A DNA stretch of 64,000 nt from Enterobacter cancerogenus (GCF_019047785.1 NZ_CP077290.1:1674001-1738000), one strand, 5' to 3'. Numbered from the stretch's first letter, positions 40,339 to 50,720 are shown. Notes: generated from the letters alone by a model not told the origin. Made by a program: numbers and translations.

Positions 40339-41054
40339 AGCGTGGCGTCGTCCTCATTGTGAATGGCCTGAATCAGCGCGGTTTGCAGGCTGAGCAGATG
40401 TTCGCGCATCGCGCCGGCAGCCTCGTTAGGCTGGCGGTGGATAATCGCTGACATGATTCTATGATGGTGGTCGTTGTAGCTATCGACACGTTCAGGGGTG
40501 CGGGCAAGCTCACGCAGATGCTGCCAGCCGGGTTCGCGCCGGACGGCATCAATCGCATCGAACAGGCCGAGCATCAGGCGGTTGCCGGCAGCCTCTGCAA
40601 TCGCACGGTGAAATGCGCTGTCCCACAGCTCATTCAGATCGCGGTCATCCGGGCTGACCTTATCGATGCGCTCCAGCATGCGCTGCATCAGCGCGAGGTT
40701 TTCCCTGGTGGCACGCAGTGCCGCAAGACGGGCTAAGCCGGGTTCGAGCTGCAGACGAGCTTCCATGACTTCCAGTAGGTTGGTTTGCTGAACCAATCCC
40801 TGAAGGGCCAGGGGTTCAACGGGGGCAGCCGGACCGATAAAGGTGCCTTTCCCCTGTTTACGCCAGATCCGCCCTTCTTCTTCCAGCACGTCCAGCGCAC
40901 GACGGACTTCACGCCGTCCTACGCCGAGAGTGTCCGACAGCTCACGTTCGGTGGGCAGCGGAATGCCTGGTGTTGACTCATGCTGGTGGATTAGCCCGCG
41001 CAACTGCTCAAGCGCGGTGCTGGAATTTGCCAGAAACCGTGACGCTTTTTCCAT
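40335..41054 (-). CDS. GntR-family (FCD/FadR subgroup) transcriptional regulator
   Basis: 239 residues: N-terminal winged helix (about 25-80, GIPLPTERELSDTLGVGRREVRRALDVLEEEG) and an all-helical FCD effector domain (about 95-230) with the metal/ligand His pattern (FHRAIAEAAGNRL, DDHHHRIMSAI-like). It is the first gene of the seven-gene operon, so it should autoregulate. ATTGGTTCGCT abuts its start codon and an exact inverted copy lies at 41147-41157, both candidate operators. The ribosome-binding site is weak (GCGAG region), so the first copy may also overlap it. Confidence 0.9.
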
Positions 41055-41065
41055 ATTGGTTCGCT
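41055..41065 (-). promoter_or_regulatory. Candidate operator half-site at the regulator start
   Basis: ATTGGTTCGCT on the plus strand touches the start codon of the GntR gene. Its exact reverse complement lies at 41147-41157. ATTGGT is the half-site type used by FCD-group GntR regulators such as PdhR. Confidence 0.4.
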
Positions 41066-41139
41066 CGCTGTCATCATTGCTCTGTTTTTATTAACGATAA
41101 GTTATTGATATGACGTGCTACTTATCGTGCTAAGGATTA

Positions 41140-41170
41140 AGCAATTAGCGAACCAATAGCGCATTGGTTC
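41140..41170 (-). promoter_or_regulatory. Predicted sigma54 promoter (-24/-12) with overlapping palindrome
   Basis: On the minus strand TTGGTTCGCTAATTGCT (41156-41140) fits the sigma54 consensus YTGGCACGRNNNTTGCW at 11 of 14 fixed positions, with the invariant GG and GC at the correct 10-base gap. Transcription would begin near 41129, about 75 bases before the GntR ATG. A perfect palindrome with arms GAACCAAT (41150-41157) and ATTGGTTC (41163-41170) and a 5-base gap overlaps the -24 part. Confidence 0.5.
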
Positions 41171-41285
41171 AGGAAGTTTTTGGAGAACAAAAGGTAACCG
41201 AATGATTTCTTATGAATTATTTTTACATAATTATTACATTCGGATGTATGACTTACGAACGGATGAGTGGATATCGCACAATAAA

Positions 41286-41331
41286 AGTGCAATTAATGCA
41301 CTAAAATCGTGCAATTGTTAATAAATTGCAC
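41286..41331. promoter_or_regulatory. NtrC-like palindromes upstream of the ABC/GGT operon
   Basis: TGCACTAAAATCGTGCA (41297-41313) equals the NtrC site layout TGCAC-N7-GTGCA. It is flanked by overlapping palindromes AGTGCA-N5-TGCACT (41286-41302) and GTGCAATT-N7-AATTGCAC (41309-41331). They lie about 160-200 bases upstream of the predicted sigma54 start, a usual distance for an enhancer. Confidence 0.5.
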
Positions 41332-41400
41332 TGCATATATTAACTTTTTGTTAACCAAACCAGGAGGGGGGAGTAAGACGTAAATAGCGGGAGGGGAGAT

Positions 41401-41440
41401 AAAAAAGACGAAGGCCTGAATCATTTCTGATTCAGGCCTT
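41401..41440 (-). terminator. Terminator of tRNA-Asp (aspV)
   Basis: A 13-base perfect stem (AAGGCCTGAATCA with TGATTCAGGCCTT) with a TTTC loop; on the minus strand a run of six Ts follows close after. Confidence 0.85.
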
Positions 41441-41448
41441 CTGAATAG

Positions 41449-41525
41449 TGGCGGAACGGACGGGACTCGAACCCGCGACCCCCTGCGTGACAGGCAGGTA
41501 TTCTAACCGACTGAACTACCGCTCC
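41449..41525 (-). tRNA. aspV: tRNA-Asp (GTC anticodon)
   Basis: 77 bases with encoded CCA: acceptor GGAGCGG/CCGTTCC, anticodon loop CTGTCAC with GTC. Identical in sequence to the copy at 50882-50958. It stands beside dnaQ as aspV does in K-12 and has its own promoter and terminator. Confidence 0.97.
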
Positions 41526-41551
41526 ACTGTTCCCGTTGGGGAACGAGGCGC

Positions 41552-41580
41552 ATATTACGGTTTGCCTCTGAACTCGTCAA
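41552..41580 (-). promoter_or_regulatory. Sigma70 promoter of aspV
   Basis: TTGACG (41575-41580) and TAATAT (41552-41557) on the minus strand with a 17-base spacer and a GC-rich discriminator (GCGCC), as in stable-RNA promoters. Confidence 0.8.
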
Positions 41581-41654
41581 CGCTTTTTCTCACGTTTTGA
41601 ATCGTTTGCTGCAAAAATCACCCGGACGGCGATTTTACGCGCATTTATCGGTGA

Positions 41655-42386
41655 TTAACCCCGCCACATACAGCTTCCGCCCTTCTTCTGGACCAGGTCC
41701 AGGCGGGATTCATGGTTAAGCAGCTCTTCATCGCTGGCGTGGACAACCCGCAACCGGCTGGCCTGGCGAACAAGGCGCTGAATTCCCGCCTCGCCCTGCG
41801 ACTGCTGGGATTCGTTTTCCATACTGAATTTCATCGACGTCTGCCCGCCGGTCATGGTCAGATAAACGTCGGCCAGGATCTGGGCATCGAGCAGTGCGCC
41901 GTGCAGCGTTCGCTTGGTGTTGTCTATCTCGTAGCGTGAGCAGAGCGCATCGAGGCTGTTACGCTTGCCCGGAAACATTCTCCTTGCCAGCGCCAGGCTG
42001 TCGGTGACTTTACAGAACGTGTTGGTTTTCGGTATATCGCGGTTCAGCTTGCTGAATTCATAATCCATAAAGCCGATATCAAACGACGCGTTATGGATGA
42101 CCAGCTCAGCGCCTTTGATGTATTCCAGGAACTCGTCCGCCACGTCCGCAAAGGTTGGCTTATCCAGCAAGAACTCATCGGCAATGCCGTGAACGCCAAA
42201 CGCTTCGGGATCGACCAGCCTGTCGGGCTTAAGATAGACGTGGAAGTTGTTCCCCGTGAGGCGACGGTTTACCACCTCAACGGCACCGATCTCGATGATT
42301 TTGTGCCCTTCGTAGTGGGCACCAATCTGGTTCATACCGGTGGTTTCGGTATCGAGGACAATCTGGCGAGTAATTGCAGTGCTCAT
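41655..42386 (-). CDS. dnaQ: DNA polymerase III epsilon subunit (3'-5' proofreading exonuclease)
   Basis: 243 residues, as in E. coli. DEDDh exonuclease: D12 and E14 in LDTETTG, plus the NASFDIGFMDYE and HGALLDAQILADVY motifs that hold the remaining Asp and His. The C-terminal tail binds the alpha subunit. The start at 42386 (MSTAITRQ) matches E. coli; a frame to 42395 would add three residues. Divergent from rnhA with only 64 bases between, so their promoters overlap as in K-12. Confidence 0.97.
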   Translation of the reverse strand: MSTAITRQIVLDTETTGMNQIGAHYEGHKIIEIGAVEVVNRRLTGNNFHVYLKPDRLVDPEAFGVHGIADEFLLDKPTFADVADEFLEYIKGAELVIHNASFDIGFMDYEFSKLNRDIPKTNTFCKVTDSLALARRMFPGKRNSLDALCSRYEIDNTKRTLHGALLDAQILADVYLTMTGGQTSMKFSMENESQQSQGEAGIQRLVRQASRLRVVHASDEELLNHESRLDLVQKKGGSCMWRG

Positions 42387-42450
42387 AGCGGTCATTTATG
42401 TCAGACTTATCGTTTAACTGAACGTTTCAAATACAGGAAGTCTACCAGAG

Positions 42451-42918
42451 ATGCGTAAACAGGTAGAAATTTTCACCGATGGATCGTGTCTGGGCAACCC
42501 AGGGCCAGGTGGCTATGGCGCCATTATGCGCTATCGCGAACATGAAAAAACTTTTAGCGAAGGCTATTTTCTGACAACCAACAACCGCATGGAGTTGATG
42601 GCTGCCATCGTGGCGCTGGAAGCGCTGAAGGAGCATTGCGACGTGACGCTGAGCACCGACAGCCAGTATGTGCGTCAGGGCATTACCCAGTGGATCCATA
42701 ACTGGAAAAAACGCGGCTGGAAAACCGCAGAGAAGAAACCGGTCAAAAACGTGGATCTCTGGAAGCGTCTTGATGCCGCCCTGGGGCAGCACGTCATTAA
42801 GTGGGAGTGGGTCAAAGGGCATGCCGGGCATCCCGAAAACGAACGCTGCGACGAGCTCGCCCGCGCGGCCGCAACCAACCCCGCGCATGAGGATGTTGGC
42901 TATCAGGCCGAAGCCTGA
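42451..42918 (+). CDS. rnhA: Ribonuclease HI
   Basis: It degrades the RNA strand of RNA-DNA hybrids and helps remove R-loops and primers. 155 residues, as in E. coli. Catalytic residues D10 ([15 protein letters not shown]), E48 ([10 protein letters not shown]), D70 (STDSQYV), H124 (GHAGHPENE) and D134 are present, and the basic handle ([17 protein letters not shown]) is intact. It ends one base before the end of convergent yafS. Confidence 0.98.
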   Translation: MRKQVEIFTDGSCLGNPGPGGYGAIMRYREHEKTFSEGYFLTTNNRMELMAAIVALEALKEHCDVTLSTDSQYVRQGITQWIHNWKKRGWKTAEKKPVKNVDLWKRLDAALGQHVIKWEWVKGHAGHPENERCDELARAAATNPAHEDVGYQAEA

Positions 42919-43635
42919 TCAGGGCTTTTTGTATTGCCGTGTTGCGCCGACGGTCTGGCGGATCCGGGCTTTTGATTTGTTCTGCTTCATCGGGTTAAGC
43001 GTAAGAGGGATGGTCCGCTTACGCGCCACGATAAACTGCATACAGCCTAACGCTGGCAGATGGGTGCTTAACACCACGCCCCCTTTGCGCGTCCAGGGCA
43101 GTACCTGAAAACCGCCATAGCAGAGCACTTCAAAATTCAGCAGTGAAAGCCAGTCCAGCTGGCGCGTCATTGTGAACATGCGGCTATTATACGGCGGCGT
43201 GCGGCGCAGTACGGGAACCAGCTTACGCAGCCCCATCAGGCTAAGCGGGTTAAAGCCACTGATGACCAGCCAGCCGTCATCGATCAGCACGCGATCCGCC
43301 TCACGCAGCAGACGATGCGGGTCACTGCACCAGGGCAACGTGTGTGCCAGCATACAGGCATCAACGGACTTTTCAGCAAACGGCAGGTGCAGCGGGTCTG
43401 CCTTCACCTGCACGGGAGAGCCGTTAAGAGAAACATTCACCTGATGAGAGATAGCGCAACTTTCGGTATTGATTTCAGCACTGAGATTGCCAATCTTAAG
43501 CAGGTGAAAACCGTACATTTTCGCGAGCCAGGGCTTAAGCTGGCGTTCTAACGCCTCGCGATAATAGTCACCCCAGGGCAATTCCGCCCAACGTTCAGGT
43601 GCTGCGACAGTTCGAGGTATCCTTGCCTGTTTCAT
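42919..43635 (-). CDS. yafS: Class I SAM-dependent methyltransferase-like protein YafS
   Basis: 238 residues, close to E. coli YafS (240). A Methyltransf_11-like core (DPLHLPFAEKSVDACMLAHTLPWCSDPHRLLREADRVLIDDGWLVISGFNPLSL, residues about 85-135) lacks the usual N-terminal GxGxG loop, so catalytic activity is uncertain. The start at 43635 (MKQARIPRT) matches E. coli. It is divergent from gloB, 32 bases away. Function unknown. Confidence 0.9.
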   Translation of the reverse strand: MKQARIPRTVAAPERWAELPWGDYYREALERQLKPWLAKMYGFHLLKIGNLSAEINTESCAISHQVNVSLNGSPVQVKADPLHLPFAEKSVDACMLAHTLPWCSDPHRLLREADRVLIDDGWLVISGFNPLSLMGLRKLVPVLRRTPPYNSRMFTMTRQLDWLSLLNFEVLCYGGFQVLPWTRKGGVVLSTHLPALGCMQFIVARKRTIPLTLNPMKQNKSKARIRQTVGATRQYKKP

Positions 43636-43667
43636 CAACACATCCGCCACGCCGTAAGAGGTAATGT

Positions 43668-44426
43668 ATGAATCTTATCAGTATTCCCGCCTTTCAGGAC
43701 AATTACATCTGGGTAATCGTTGACGACGCTCGTCGGTGCATCATTGTCGATCCGGGCGAGGCTACGCCGATTTTGCAGGCCATCAACGACAATAACTGGC
43801 AGCCAGAAGCCATACTCCTTACCCATCACCATAACGACCATGTGGGCGGCGTACCGGCTCTGTTGGCGCAGTTCCCACACCTGGCGGTGTACGGCCCGGC
43901 GGAGACGCGCGATAAAGGCGTCACGCAGGTAGTCGATGAGGGCGAAAAGGTGATCATACTCGGGTTGGCGTTTTCCGTATTTGCTACGCCAGGTCACACT
44001 TCAGGACATATTTGTTTCTACAGCGCGCCTTATCTGTTTTGCGGGGATACGCTGTTTTCCGGCGGCTGTGGAAGGTTGTTCGAAGGAACGCCAGCGCAGA
44101 TGTACCAGTCCTTACAGAAGATTAACGCCCTCCCGGACGACACCGTAATATGTTGCGCACATGAGTATACATTAGGAAATATGAAGTTTGCGGCCAGCAT
44201 TCTACCGTACGATCGTGCTATTCAGGATTATTACCAGAAAGTGAAGGAGTTACGTGCAAAAAACCAAAAAACACTACCCGTAATTCTGAAAAAAGAGCGA
44301 GAAATAAATTTATTTTTACGCACAAATGATGTTGATTTAATTAATGAAATTTCTCAAGAAACAAATTTGCAACACCCAGAAGCGCGATTTGCATGGTTAA
44401 GGTCAAAGAAAGATAACTTCAGATAA
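43668..44426 (+). CDS. gloB: Hydroxyacylglutathione hydrolase (glyoxalase II)
   Basis: It hydrolyses S-D-lactoylglutathione to D-lactate and glutathione, the second step of methylglyoxal detoxification. 252 residues (251 in E. coli). The metallo-beta-lactamase motif [10 protein letters not shown] holds H53, H55, D57 and H58; further ligands are in [22 protein letters not shown] and CCAHEYT. Order yafS-gloB-mltD is that of K-12. Confidence 0.96.
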   Translation: MNLISIPAFQDNYIWVIVDDARRCIIVDPGEATPILQAINDNNWQPEAILLTHHHNDHVGGVPALLAQFPHLAVYGPAETRDKGVTQVVDEGEKVIILGLAFSVFATPGHTSGHICFYSAPYLFCGDTLFSGGCGRLFEGTPAQMYQSLQKINALPDDTVICCAHEYTLGNMKFAASILPYDRAIQDYYQKVKELRAKNQKTLPVILKKEREINLFLRTNDVDLINEISQETNLQHPEARFAWLRSKKDNFR

Positions 44427-44494
44427 ATGCGGGTTGCCTTTTCAAAATTTCACCGTTATCATCGCTCGTCTTTTAAGCAACTATTGACACACAC

Positions 44495-45859
44495 ATGAAG
44501 GCAAAAGCGATATTACTCGCCTCTGTCCTGCTTGTCGGTTGCCAGTCGCAGACTGGCAATAACGTACAACAGCACGCACAGAGCCTTTCTGCAGCTGGTC
44601 AAGGGGAAGCAGGGAAGTTTACAAGTTCGGCGCGTTGGATGGACGATGGGACATCATTTGCGCAGGAACAGAACTTGTGGGCCTCTATTGGCGACGAGCT
44701 AAAGATGGGAATTCCGGAAAACAGCCGGATTCGCGAACAGAAACAGAAGTATTTGAGAAATAAGAGCTATCTCCACGATGTAACGTTACGGGCAGAGCCG
44801 TATATGTACTGGATAGCCGGGCAGGTTAAGAAACGTAACATGCCTATGGAGCTGGTACTCCTACCCATAGTGGAGAGCGCTTTTGACCCACACGCAACGT
44901 CTGGCGCCAATGCCGCAGGTATTTGGCAGATCATTCCGAGCACCGGGCGCAATTATGGTTTGAAACAGACCCGCAACTACGATGCGCGTCGCGATGTTGT
45001 CGCTTCAACGACAGCCGCTCTCGACATGATGCAACGTCTGAATAAGATGTTTGACGGCGACTGGTTATTAACGGTCGCAGCGTATAATAGCGGCGAAGGT
45101 CGTGTACTTAAGGCGATGAAATCGAACAGAGCGCGTGGTAAATCCACTGACTTCTGGTCGCTTTCACTGCCTCAGGAAACGAAGATTTACGTACCGAAAA
45201 TGCTGGCTCTGAGCGATATTCTCAAGAACAGCAAGCGTTACGGTGTATCACTGCCAACACCAGACGAAAGTCGTGCACTGGCGCGTGTTCGTCTCAGCAG
45301 CCCGGTTGATATTCAACAGGTTGCTGATATGACGGGTATGTCGGTAAGTAAATTGAAAACCTTTAATGCAGGCGTTAAAGGCTCAACGCTGGGGGCAAGT
45401 GGCCCGCAGTATGTGATGGTTCCGCAGAAGCATGCTGAACAACTTCGCGAGTCTTTAGCTTCGGGTGAGATTGCAGCCGTTCAGTCAACGCTGATTGCGG
45501 ATACCTCGCCGGTAAGCAGTCGTAGTTATAAGGTTCGTTCAGGCGATACGCTTTCAGGCATTGCATCACGTCTTGGCGTGAACACGAAAGATCTGCAGCA
45601 GTGGAATAACCTGCGCAGTTCAGGCCTGAAAGTGGGTCAGACTCTGACGGTTGGTGCGGGTAGCAGCGCACAGCGTCTTGCCAGAAACAGCGATAGCATT
45701 ACCTATCGCGTGCGTAAGGGTGATTCGCTGTCCAGTATCGCAAAACGTCACGGCGTGAACATCAAAGATGTGATGCGCTGGAATAATGATACTGACAATC
45801 TGCAGCCAGGTGACCAGCTGACGTTGTTTGTGAAAAACAGCGCCACACCAGACTCCTGA
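44495..45859 (+). CDS. mltD: Membrane-bound lytic murein transglycosylase D
   Basis: 454 residues. Outer-membrane lipoprotein with lipobox LLVGC (Cys16). The Slt-type catalytic domain (about 100-240) has the catalytic Glu127 in PIVESAFDPHA and the motif GIWQIIPSTGRNYGL. Two C-terminal LysM repeats (about 343-387 and 401-446; YKVRSGDTLSGIASRLG and YRVRKGDSLSSIAKRHG) bind peptidoglycan. It cuts glycan strands to give 1,6-anhydro-muropeptides. Confidence 0.97.
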   Translation: MKAKAILLASVLLVGCQSQTGNNVQQHAQSLSAAGQGEAGKFTSSARWMDDGTSFAQEQNLWASIGDELKMGIPENSRIREQKQKYLRNKSYLHDVTLRAEPYMYWIAGQVKKRNMPMELVLLPIVESAFDPHATSGANAAGIWQIIPSTGRNYGLKQTRNYDARRDVVASTTAALDMMQRLNKMFDGDWLLTVAAYNSGEGRVLKAMKSNRARGKSTDFWSLSLPQETKIYVPKMLALSDILKNSKRYGVSLPTPDESRALARVRLSSPVDIQQVADMTGMSVSKLKTFNAGVKGSTLGASGPQYVMVPQKHAEQLRESLASGEIAAVQSTLIADTSPVSSRSYKVRSGDTLSGIASRLGVNTKDLQQWNNLRSSGLKVGQTLTVGAGSSAQRLARNSDSITYRVRKGDSLSSIAKRHGVNIKDVMRWNNDTDNLQPGDQLTLFVKNSATPDS

Positions 45860-45879
45860 TTACACGACGAAACGTAAGA

Positions 45880-45909
45880 AAGGCACCGATTCCCCCGGTG
45901 CCTTTTTTG
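45880..45909 (+). terminator. Terminator between mltD and yafE
   Basis: AAGGCACCG and CGGTGCCTT arms followed by a run of Ts; A-rich on the other side, so it may serve both convergent genes. Confidence 0.85.
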
Positions 45910-45911
45910 TT

Positions 45912-46685
45912 TTATCCCGCTTTTTGCGCTTCAGCCATAATGGTGTCGCTGGTAAACGAGCCATCTTCCTGCAGTTCAAAGTACCTCTTCACATCCGCAG
46001 ACGCACTCTCCTGATATAAACGAATAGCCTGGCTTAACGCGTCCGGCGTGCGCATGCGTGCGATCCAGGAGCTGAACTCCAGCGGTAACCGATCGGTTAT
46101 CAACGAGCGTGAAATTAAGCCGGCGTCGGTGATTAACGATAACCACTCGCCGCTGGAGTAGTTCTGTACATGCGACGTATCGCGCAGCGCCTCGACCGTT
46201 TGCAGCCAGATATTGCGCACAGGATGGCCTGGCGACATCACATCCATGATGATGAAAACGCCGCCGGGTTTCAGGACGCGCTTGACTTCCCGTAATGCCT
46301 GGCCGACATCATGCCAGTGGTGAGCCGAGTAACGGCTGATGACAACATCAAAGGTTTCATCCTCGAAGGGTAAGGATTCGGCATACCCCTGGCGCGTAGC
46401 AACGTTGTTCAGCCCTTTCGCCCTTGCGGCTTCCGCGACCACCTCCAGCATCTGGCTGGATAAATCGTACGCCACCACCTGTGCCACCTTCTGCGCGGCG
46501 GTAAAGCTGGCGTGCCCTGCTCCACAGCCTAAATCAAGCACGTGAGCCTGTGGGAAAGCAGCCAGACGTTCCCCCAGCCGGACCAAATCCCGCCCGGAAG
46601 CGTGTACGGCGCTACTCAGATAAGCGCTCGCCTGTGAACCAAACTGTTTTTCTACGTTGTCATGATGGGATTGCGTTGTTGTCAT
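45912..46685 (-). CDS. yafE: SAM-dependent methyltransferase YafE
   Basis: 257 residues of a class I methyltransferase: motif I VLDLGCGAGHASF (about 47-59), motif II VAYDLSSQML, FDVVISRYSAHHW and VLKPGGVFIIMDV. It resembles UbiE/BioC-type small-molecule methyltransferases, but the substrate is unknown. The start at 46685 (MTTTQSHHD) has AAGGACAG just upstream; the 26 residues preceding it in frame are Cys-rich and not family-like. Confidence 0.9.
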   Translation of the reverse strand: MTTTQSHHDNVEKQFGSQASAYLSSAVHASGRDLVRLGERLAAFPQAHVLDLGCGAGHASFTAAQKVAQVVAYDLSSQMLEVVAEAARAKGLNNVATRQGYAESLPFEDETFDVVISRYSAHHWHDVGQALREVKRVLKPGGVFIIMDVMSPGHPVRNIWLQTVEALRDTSHVQNYSSGEWLSLITDAGLISRSLITDRLPLEFSSWIARMRTPDALSQAIRLYQESASADVKRYFELQEDGSFTSDTIMAEAQKAG

Positions 46686-46762
46686 CTTACTGTCCTTTGG
46701 TTGGTTACAAAATAAAGGGCAGCACCCGTACAGGCCTGCCCTATGGCAGACCTGACACACCA

Positions 46763-47635
<873 letters not shown>

Positions 47636-47700
47636 TTACACTTTCAACGCAATTTCTGAGAAACCGCTTTCCAGTTTTGTAAGCAAGCACTTACACAGGT

Positions 47701-48876
47701 TCACCCCATCACCACGCGCGCGGGTTTATCCAGGCGTCCGCTCAGGCCAATCAGCAGGAATGCCACGAGTACAATTGCCGCACCAATCCACGGCGTTTGC
47801 GCCAGGCCAAAATGCTCCACGGTCTGCCCGCCAATAATCGAGCCGAGCGCGATACCGATATTAAACGCCGCAATGTTCAGGCCGGATGCCACGTCCACCG
47901 CGTTAGGGGTATGAAGCTCAGCCTTCTGAACCACGTATACCTGCAAGCCCGGCACATTACCGAAAGCAAAGATCCCCATCACCAGAACCGTGACCAGCGC
48001 GGCGTACTGCATCGATGCGGTGAACTGGAAAACCAGCAGCAGAACGACCAGCGCAGCAAAGATGAACTTCAGTGCCGGGACCGCGCCGTGCTTATCGGCC
48101 AGTTTGCCACCCCAGATATTGCCAATCGCCACGGAGATACCGTACCCCAGAAGGATCCAGCTCACTGCACCCGGTGTAAAGCCCGCGAGATCCTGCATCA
48201 TTGGCGCAAGGAAGGTGAAAGCGGTGAAGACGCCGCCATAACCCAGAGCCGTTACCGCATAGATGAGCAGTAATCGTGGGTGAGTGAGCACCTTGAGCTG
48301 CTCGCTCAGGCTGGCGCTGGCACGACCGGGGATCGTCGACGGGACTAATAACAGGCTAGCCACCAGGGCAATAACGCCCAGCAGGGATACCGCAAGGAAC
48401 GTTTCGCGCCAGCCGAAATGCTGGCCGATAAAGGTCCCTAACGGCACGCCGGTTACCAGCGCGACGGTCAGACCGCCAAACATAATCGCAATGGCCGATG
48501 CGGCTTTCTCTTTCGGGACCAGGCTGGTTGCGATGGTCGAGCCGATGGAGAAAAACACCCCATGCGCAAGGCCGGTCAGCAGGCGGGCTATCACCAGCGT
48601 GGTGTAATCGGGTGCCTGCCAGGCCAGGATATTCCCGGCAGTGAACAGCACCATCAGGGCCATAAGCAGCTGCTTACGTGGAAACCGTCCGGTGAGTGCC
48701 GTCAGCACGGGTGCACCGATGGCAACACCGAGAGCGTATATAGAAACCAGCAGCCCGGCTGAGGGTAGCGAAATAGACAGTTGGTCAGCAATCGTTGGAA
48801 CCAGTCCAACAATCACGAATTCGGTCGTGCCAATTGCAAAAGCACTGATCGTCAGGGCAAGTAGCGCCAGTGGCAT
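47701..48876 (-). CDS. MFS efflux transporter, DHA1 (AraJ/YdhP-like)
   Basis: 391 residues with about 12 membrane segments. The N terminus (LALTISAFAIGTTEFVIVGLVPTIA) and the loop TALTGRFPRKQLLM fit the arabinose-efflux/drug-efflux DHA1 group. In K-12 no transporter separates yafD from yafC, so it looks like a lineage-specific addition. It is divergent from the LysR gene yafC with a 104-base gap, so YafC may control it. Substrate unknown. Confidence 0.85.
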   Translation of the reverse strand: MPLALLALTISAFAIGTTEFVIVGLVPTIADQLSISLPSAGLLVSIYALGVAIGAPVLTALTGRFPRKQLLMALMVLFTAGNILAWQAPDYTTLVIARLLTGLAHGVFFSIGSTIATSLVPKEKAASAIAIMFGGLTVALVTGVPLGTFIGQHFGWRETFLAVSLLGVIALVASLLLVPSTIPGRASASLSEQLKVLTHPRLLLIYAVTALGYGGVFTAFTFLAPMMQDLAGFTPGAVSWILLGYGISVAIGNIWGGKLADKHGAVPALKFIFAALVVLLLVFQFTASMQYAALVTVLVMGIFAFGNVPGLQVYVVQKAELHTPNAVDVASGLNIAAFNIGIALGSIIGGQTVEHFGLAQTPWIGAAIVLVAFLLIGLSGRLDKPARVVMG

Positions 48877-48980
48877 AAAATACTCCGTCTCTTCAGGATT
48901 AAGATGACACGAAGTATGCGCCGGTGTTTAAATAACAAAAATGGTCAAAATATCAATTGAATTTTGCGGATGGTGCAACA

Positions 48981-49886
48981 ATGAAAGCAACGTCGGAAGA
49001 GCTAACAATCTTTGTCGCCGTGGTAGAGAGCGGCAGCTTTAGCCGTGCTGCGGAACAACTGGGTCAGGCCAACTCGGCCATCAGCCGCTCGGTGAAGAAG
49101 TTAGAGATGAAGCTCGGGGTGAGCCTGCTCAACCGAACGACGCGGCAGCTCAGCCTGACGGAAGAAGGTGAACGCTACTTCCGTCGCGTCCAGTCTGTTT
49201 TGCAGGAGATGGCGGCGGCAGAGACGGAAATCATCGAATCACGTAATACGCCGCGCGGACTGTTGCGTATTGATGCCGCGACCCCTGTCGTCCTGCATTT
49301 CCTTATGCCGCTGATTAAACCCTTCCGCGAGCGTTATCCGGAGATGACGCTTTCACTGGTGTCGTCAGAGACGTTTATCAACCTGATTGAACGTAAGGTC
49401 GACGTGGCGATCCGGGCGGGAAACTTAACGGATTCGAGTCTGCGCGCCCGTCCCCTGTTTACCAGCTATCGTAAAATTATCGCTTCGCCACAGTATATCG
49501 CGCAGTTTGGCAAGCCTGAGACGGTCGAAGACTTAAAGCAGCATACCTGCCTGGGATTTACAGAACCTTTATCGCTCAATACCTGGCCTGTAGCCTGTCA
49601 TGACGGGCAACTTTACGAAATCAGCTGCGGTTTATCGTCTAATAGCGGTGAGACGCTGAAACAGCTTTGTCTGGAGGGAAACGGCATCGCCTGTTTGTCT
49701 GACTATATGATTGATAAGGAAATTGCGCGCGGCGAACTCGTAGAACTGATGGCAGATAAGCGTTTGCCCGTTGAGATGCCTTTTAGTGCGGTGTATTACA
49801 GCGACAGGGCGGTAAGTACGCGTATACGCGCCTTTATCGACTTCCTGAGTGAGCATGTAAAAACAGCTCCAGGAGGAGCTGTGTGA
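48981..49886 (+). CDS. yafC: LysR-family transcriptional regulator YafC
   Basis: 301 residues (304 in E. coli). Helix-turn-helix about 18-40 ([24 protein letters not shown]), then the effector-binding domain with the CrgA/DmlR-like pattern ([29 protein letters not shown]). Start ATG 48981 (MKATSEELT) as in E. coli. It is divergent from the MFS gene and convergent with dkgB. The target genes are unproven; the neighbouring pump is the natural candidate. Confidence 0.92.
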   Translation: MKATSEELTIFVAVVESGSFSRAAEQLGQANSAISRSVKKLEMKLGVSLLNRTTRQLSLTEEGERYFRRVQSVLQEMAAAETEIIESRNTPRGLLRIDAATPVVLHFLMPLIKPFRERYPEMTLSLVSSETFINLIERKVDVAIRAGNLTDSSLRARPLFTSYRKIIASPQYIAQFGKPETVEDLKQHTCLGFTEPLSLNTWPVACHDGQLYEISCGLSSNSGETLKQLCLEGNGIACLSDYMIDKEIARGELVELMADKRLPVEMPFSAVYYSDRAVSTRIRAFIDFLSEHVKTAPGGAV

Positions 49887-49916
49887 GGGTTTAAGGCATC
49901 GGGTGAGGGGTTAATC

Positions 49917-50720
49917 TCAGTCCCAGTCTGGGGCTAACCCTTCCGGGCTGACCAGGCGATCGTTGCAATCCAGGGCGGCGATCGCTTTTTTATCGTCCTC
50001 ATCCAGCTTGAGATCCAACGCCAAAAGGTTGCTGGCCAGGTTTTCACGTTTGGTTGATGACGGGATCACGGCATAACCTTCGCCTGTCGCCCATGCCAGA
50101 ATCACCTGCGCGGCAGTGGCGTTATGCTTCTGCGCGATACGTCCGATCGTTTCGTCTTTCAGCGCCTTACCGTAAGCCAGCGTCATGTAAGAGGTAATAT
50201 GGATCCCGTGCTGTTTCGCCCATGCCACGACTTTACGGTTTTGCAGGTAGGGAGAGAGTTCAATCTGGTTGGTGGCGATGTTCGCGGCACCTACCGCCGC
50301 AATGGCTTTTTCCATCAGCGGGATCGTGAAGTTAGAAATACCGATCTCCCGGGTTAAGCCCTGCTCTTTCGCTTCCAGCAGTGCCTGCATGAACTCTTCT
50401 ACAGAAACAGCATCGTTCGGTGACGGCCAGTGGATCAACGTCAGATCGACATACTCCGTACGCAGTTTTTTCAGACTCTCTTTGAGGCTTGGGAGCAGCT
50501 TATCTTTGCTGAGATTTTCGATCCAAATTTTAGTGGTGATGAAAAGTGCGTCACGCGGTACGCCGCTCTCTTCAATGGCCTGACCAACGGCTGCTTCATT
50601 TTCATAAATCTGTGCTGTATCAATGGTGCGATAGCCCAGTTCAAGTGCAGTTTTTACCGATGCGATAACAACGTCGTCTTTCAGGCGGAAAGTGCCGAGA
50701 CCAAGTGCAGGGATAGTCAT
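49917..50720 (-). CDS. dkgB: 2,5-diketo-D-gluconate reductase B / methylglyoxal reductase
   Basis: An NADPH-dependent aldo-keto reductase of 267 residues, as in E. coli. The AKR tetrad is seen in [14 protein letters not shown] (Asp, Tyr), TTKIWIENL (Lys region) and LIHWPSP (His), and [10 protein letters not shown] binds the cofactor phosphate. It reduces 2,5-diketogluconate and methylglyoxal. Start 50720 was chosen because GAGGA lies 5 bases before that ATG. It lies downstream of tRNA-Asp as in K-12. Confidence 0.95.
   Translation of the reverse strand: MTIPALGLGTFRLKDDVVIASVKTALELGYRTIDTAQIYENEAAVGQAIEESGVPRDALFITTKIWIENLSKDKLLPSLKESLKKLRTEYVDLTLIHWPSPNDAVSVEEFMQALLEAKEQGLTREIGISNFTIPLMEKAIAAVGAANIATNQIELSPYLQNRKVVAWAKQHGIHITSYMTLAYGKALKDETIGRIAQKHNATAAQVILAWATGEGYAVIPSSTKRENLASNLLALDLKLDEDDKKAIAALDCNDRLVSPEGLAPDWD

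Noticed and set aside
41286..41331. The TGCAC/GTGCA palindromes considered as a CRISPR-like or phage repeat
   Set aside because: Too short, overlapping and without spacers; the layout fits regulator binding sites better.
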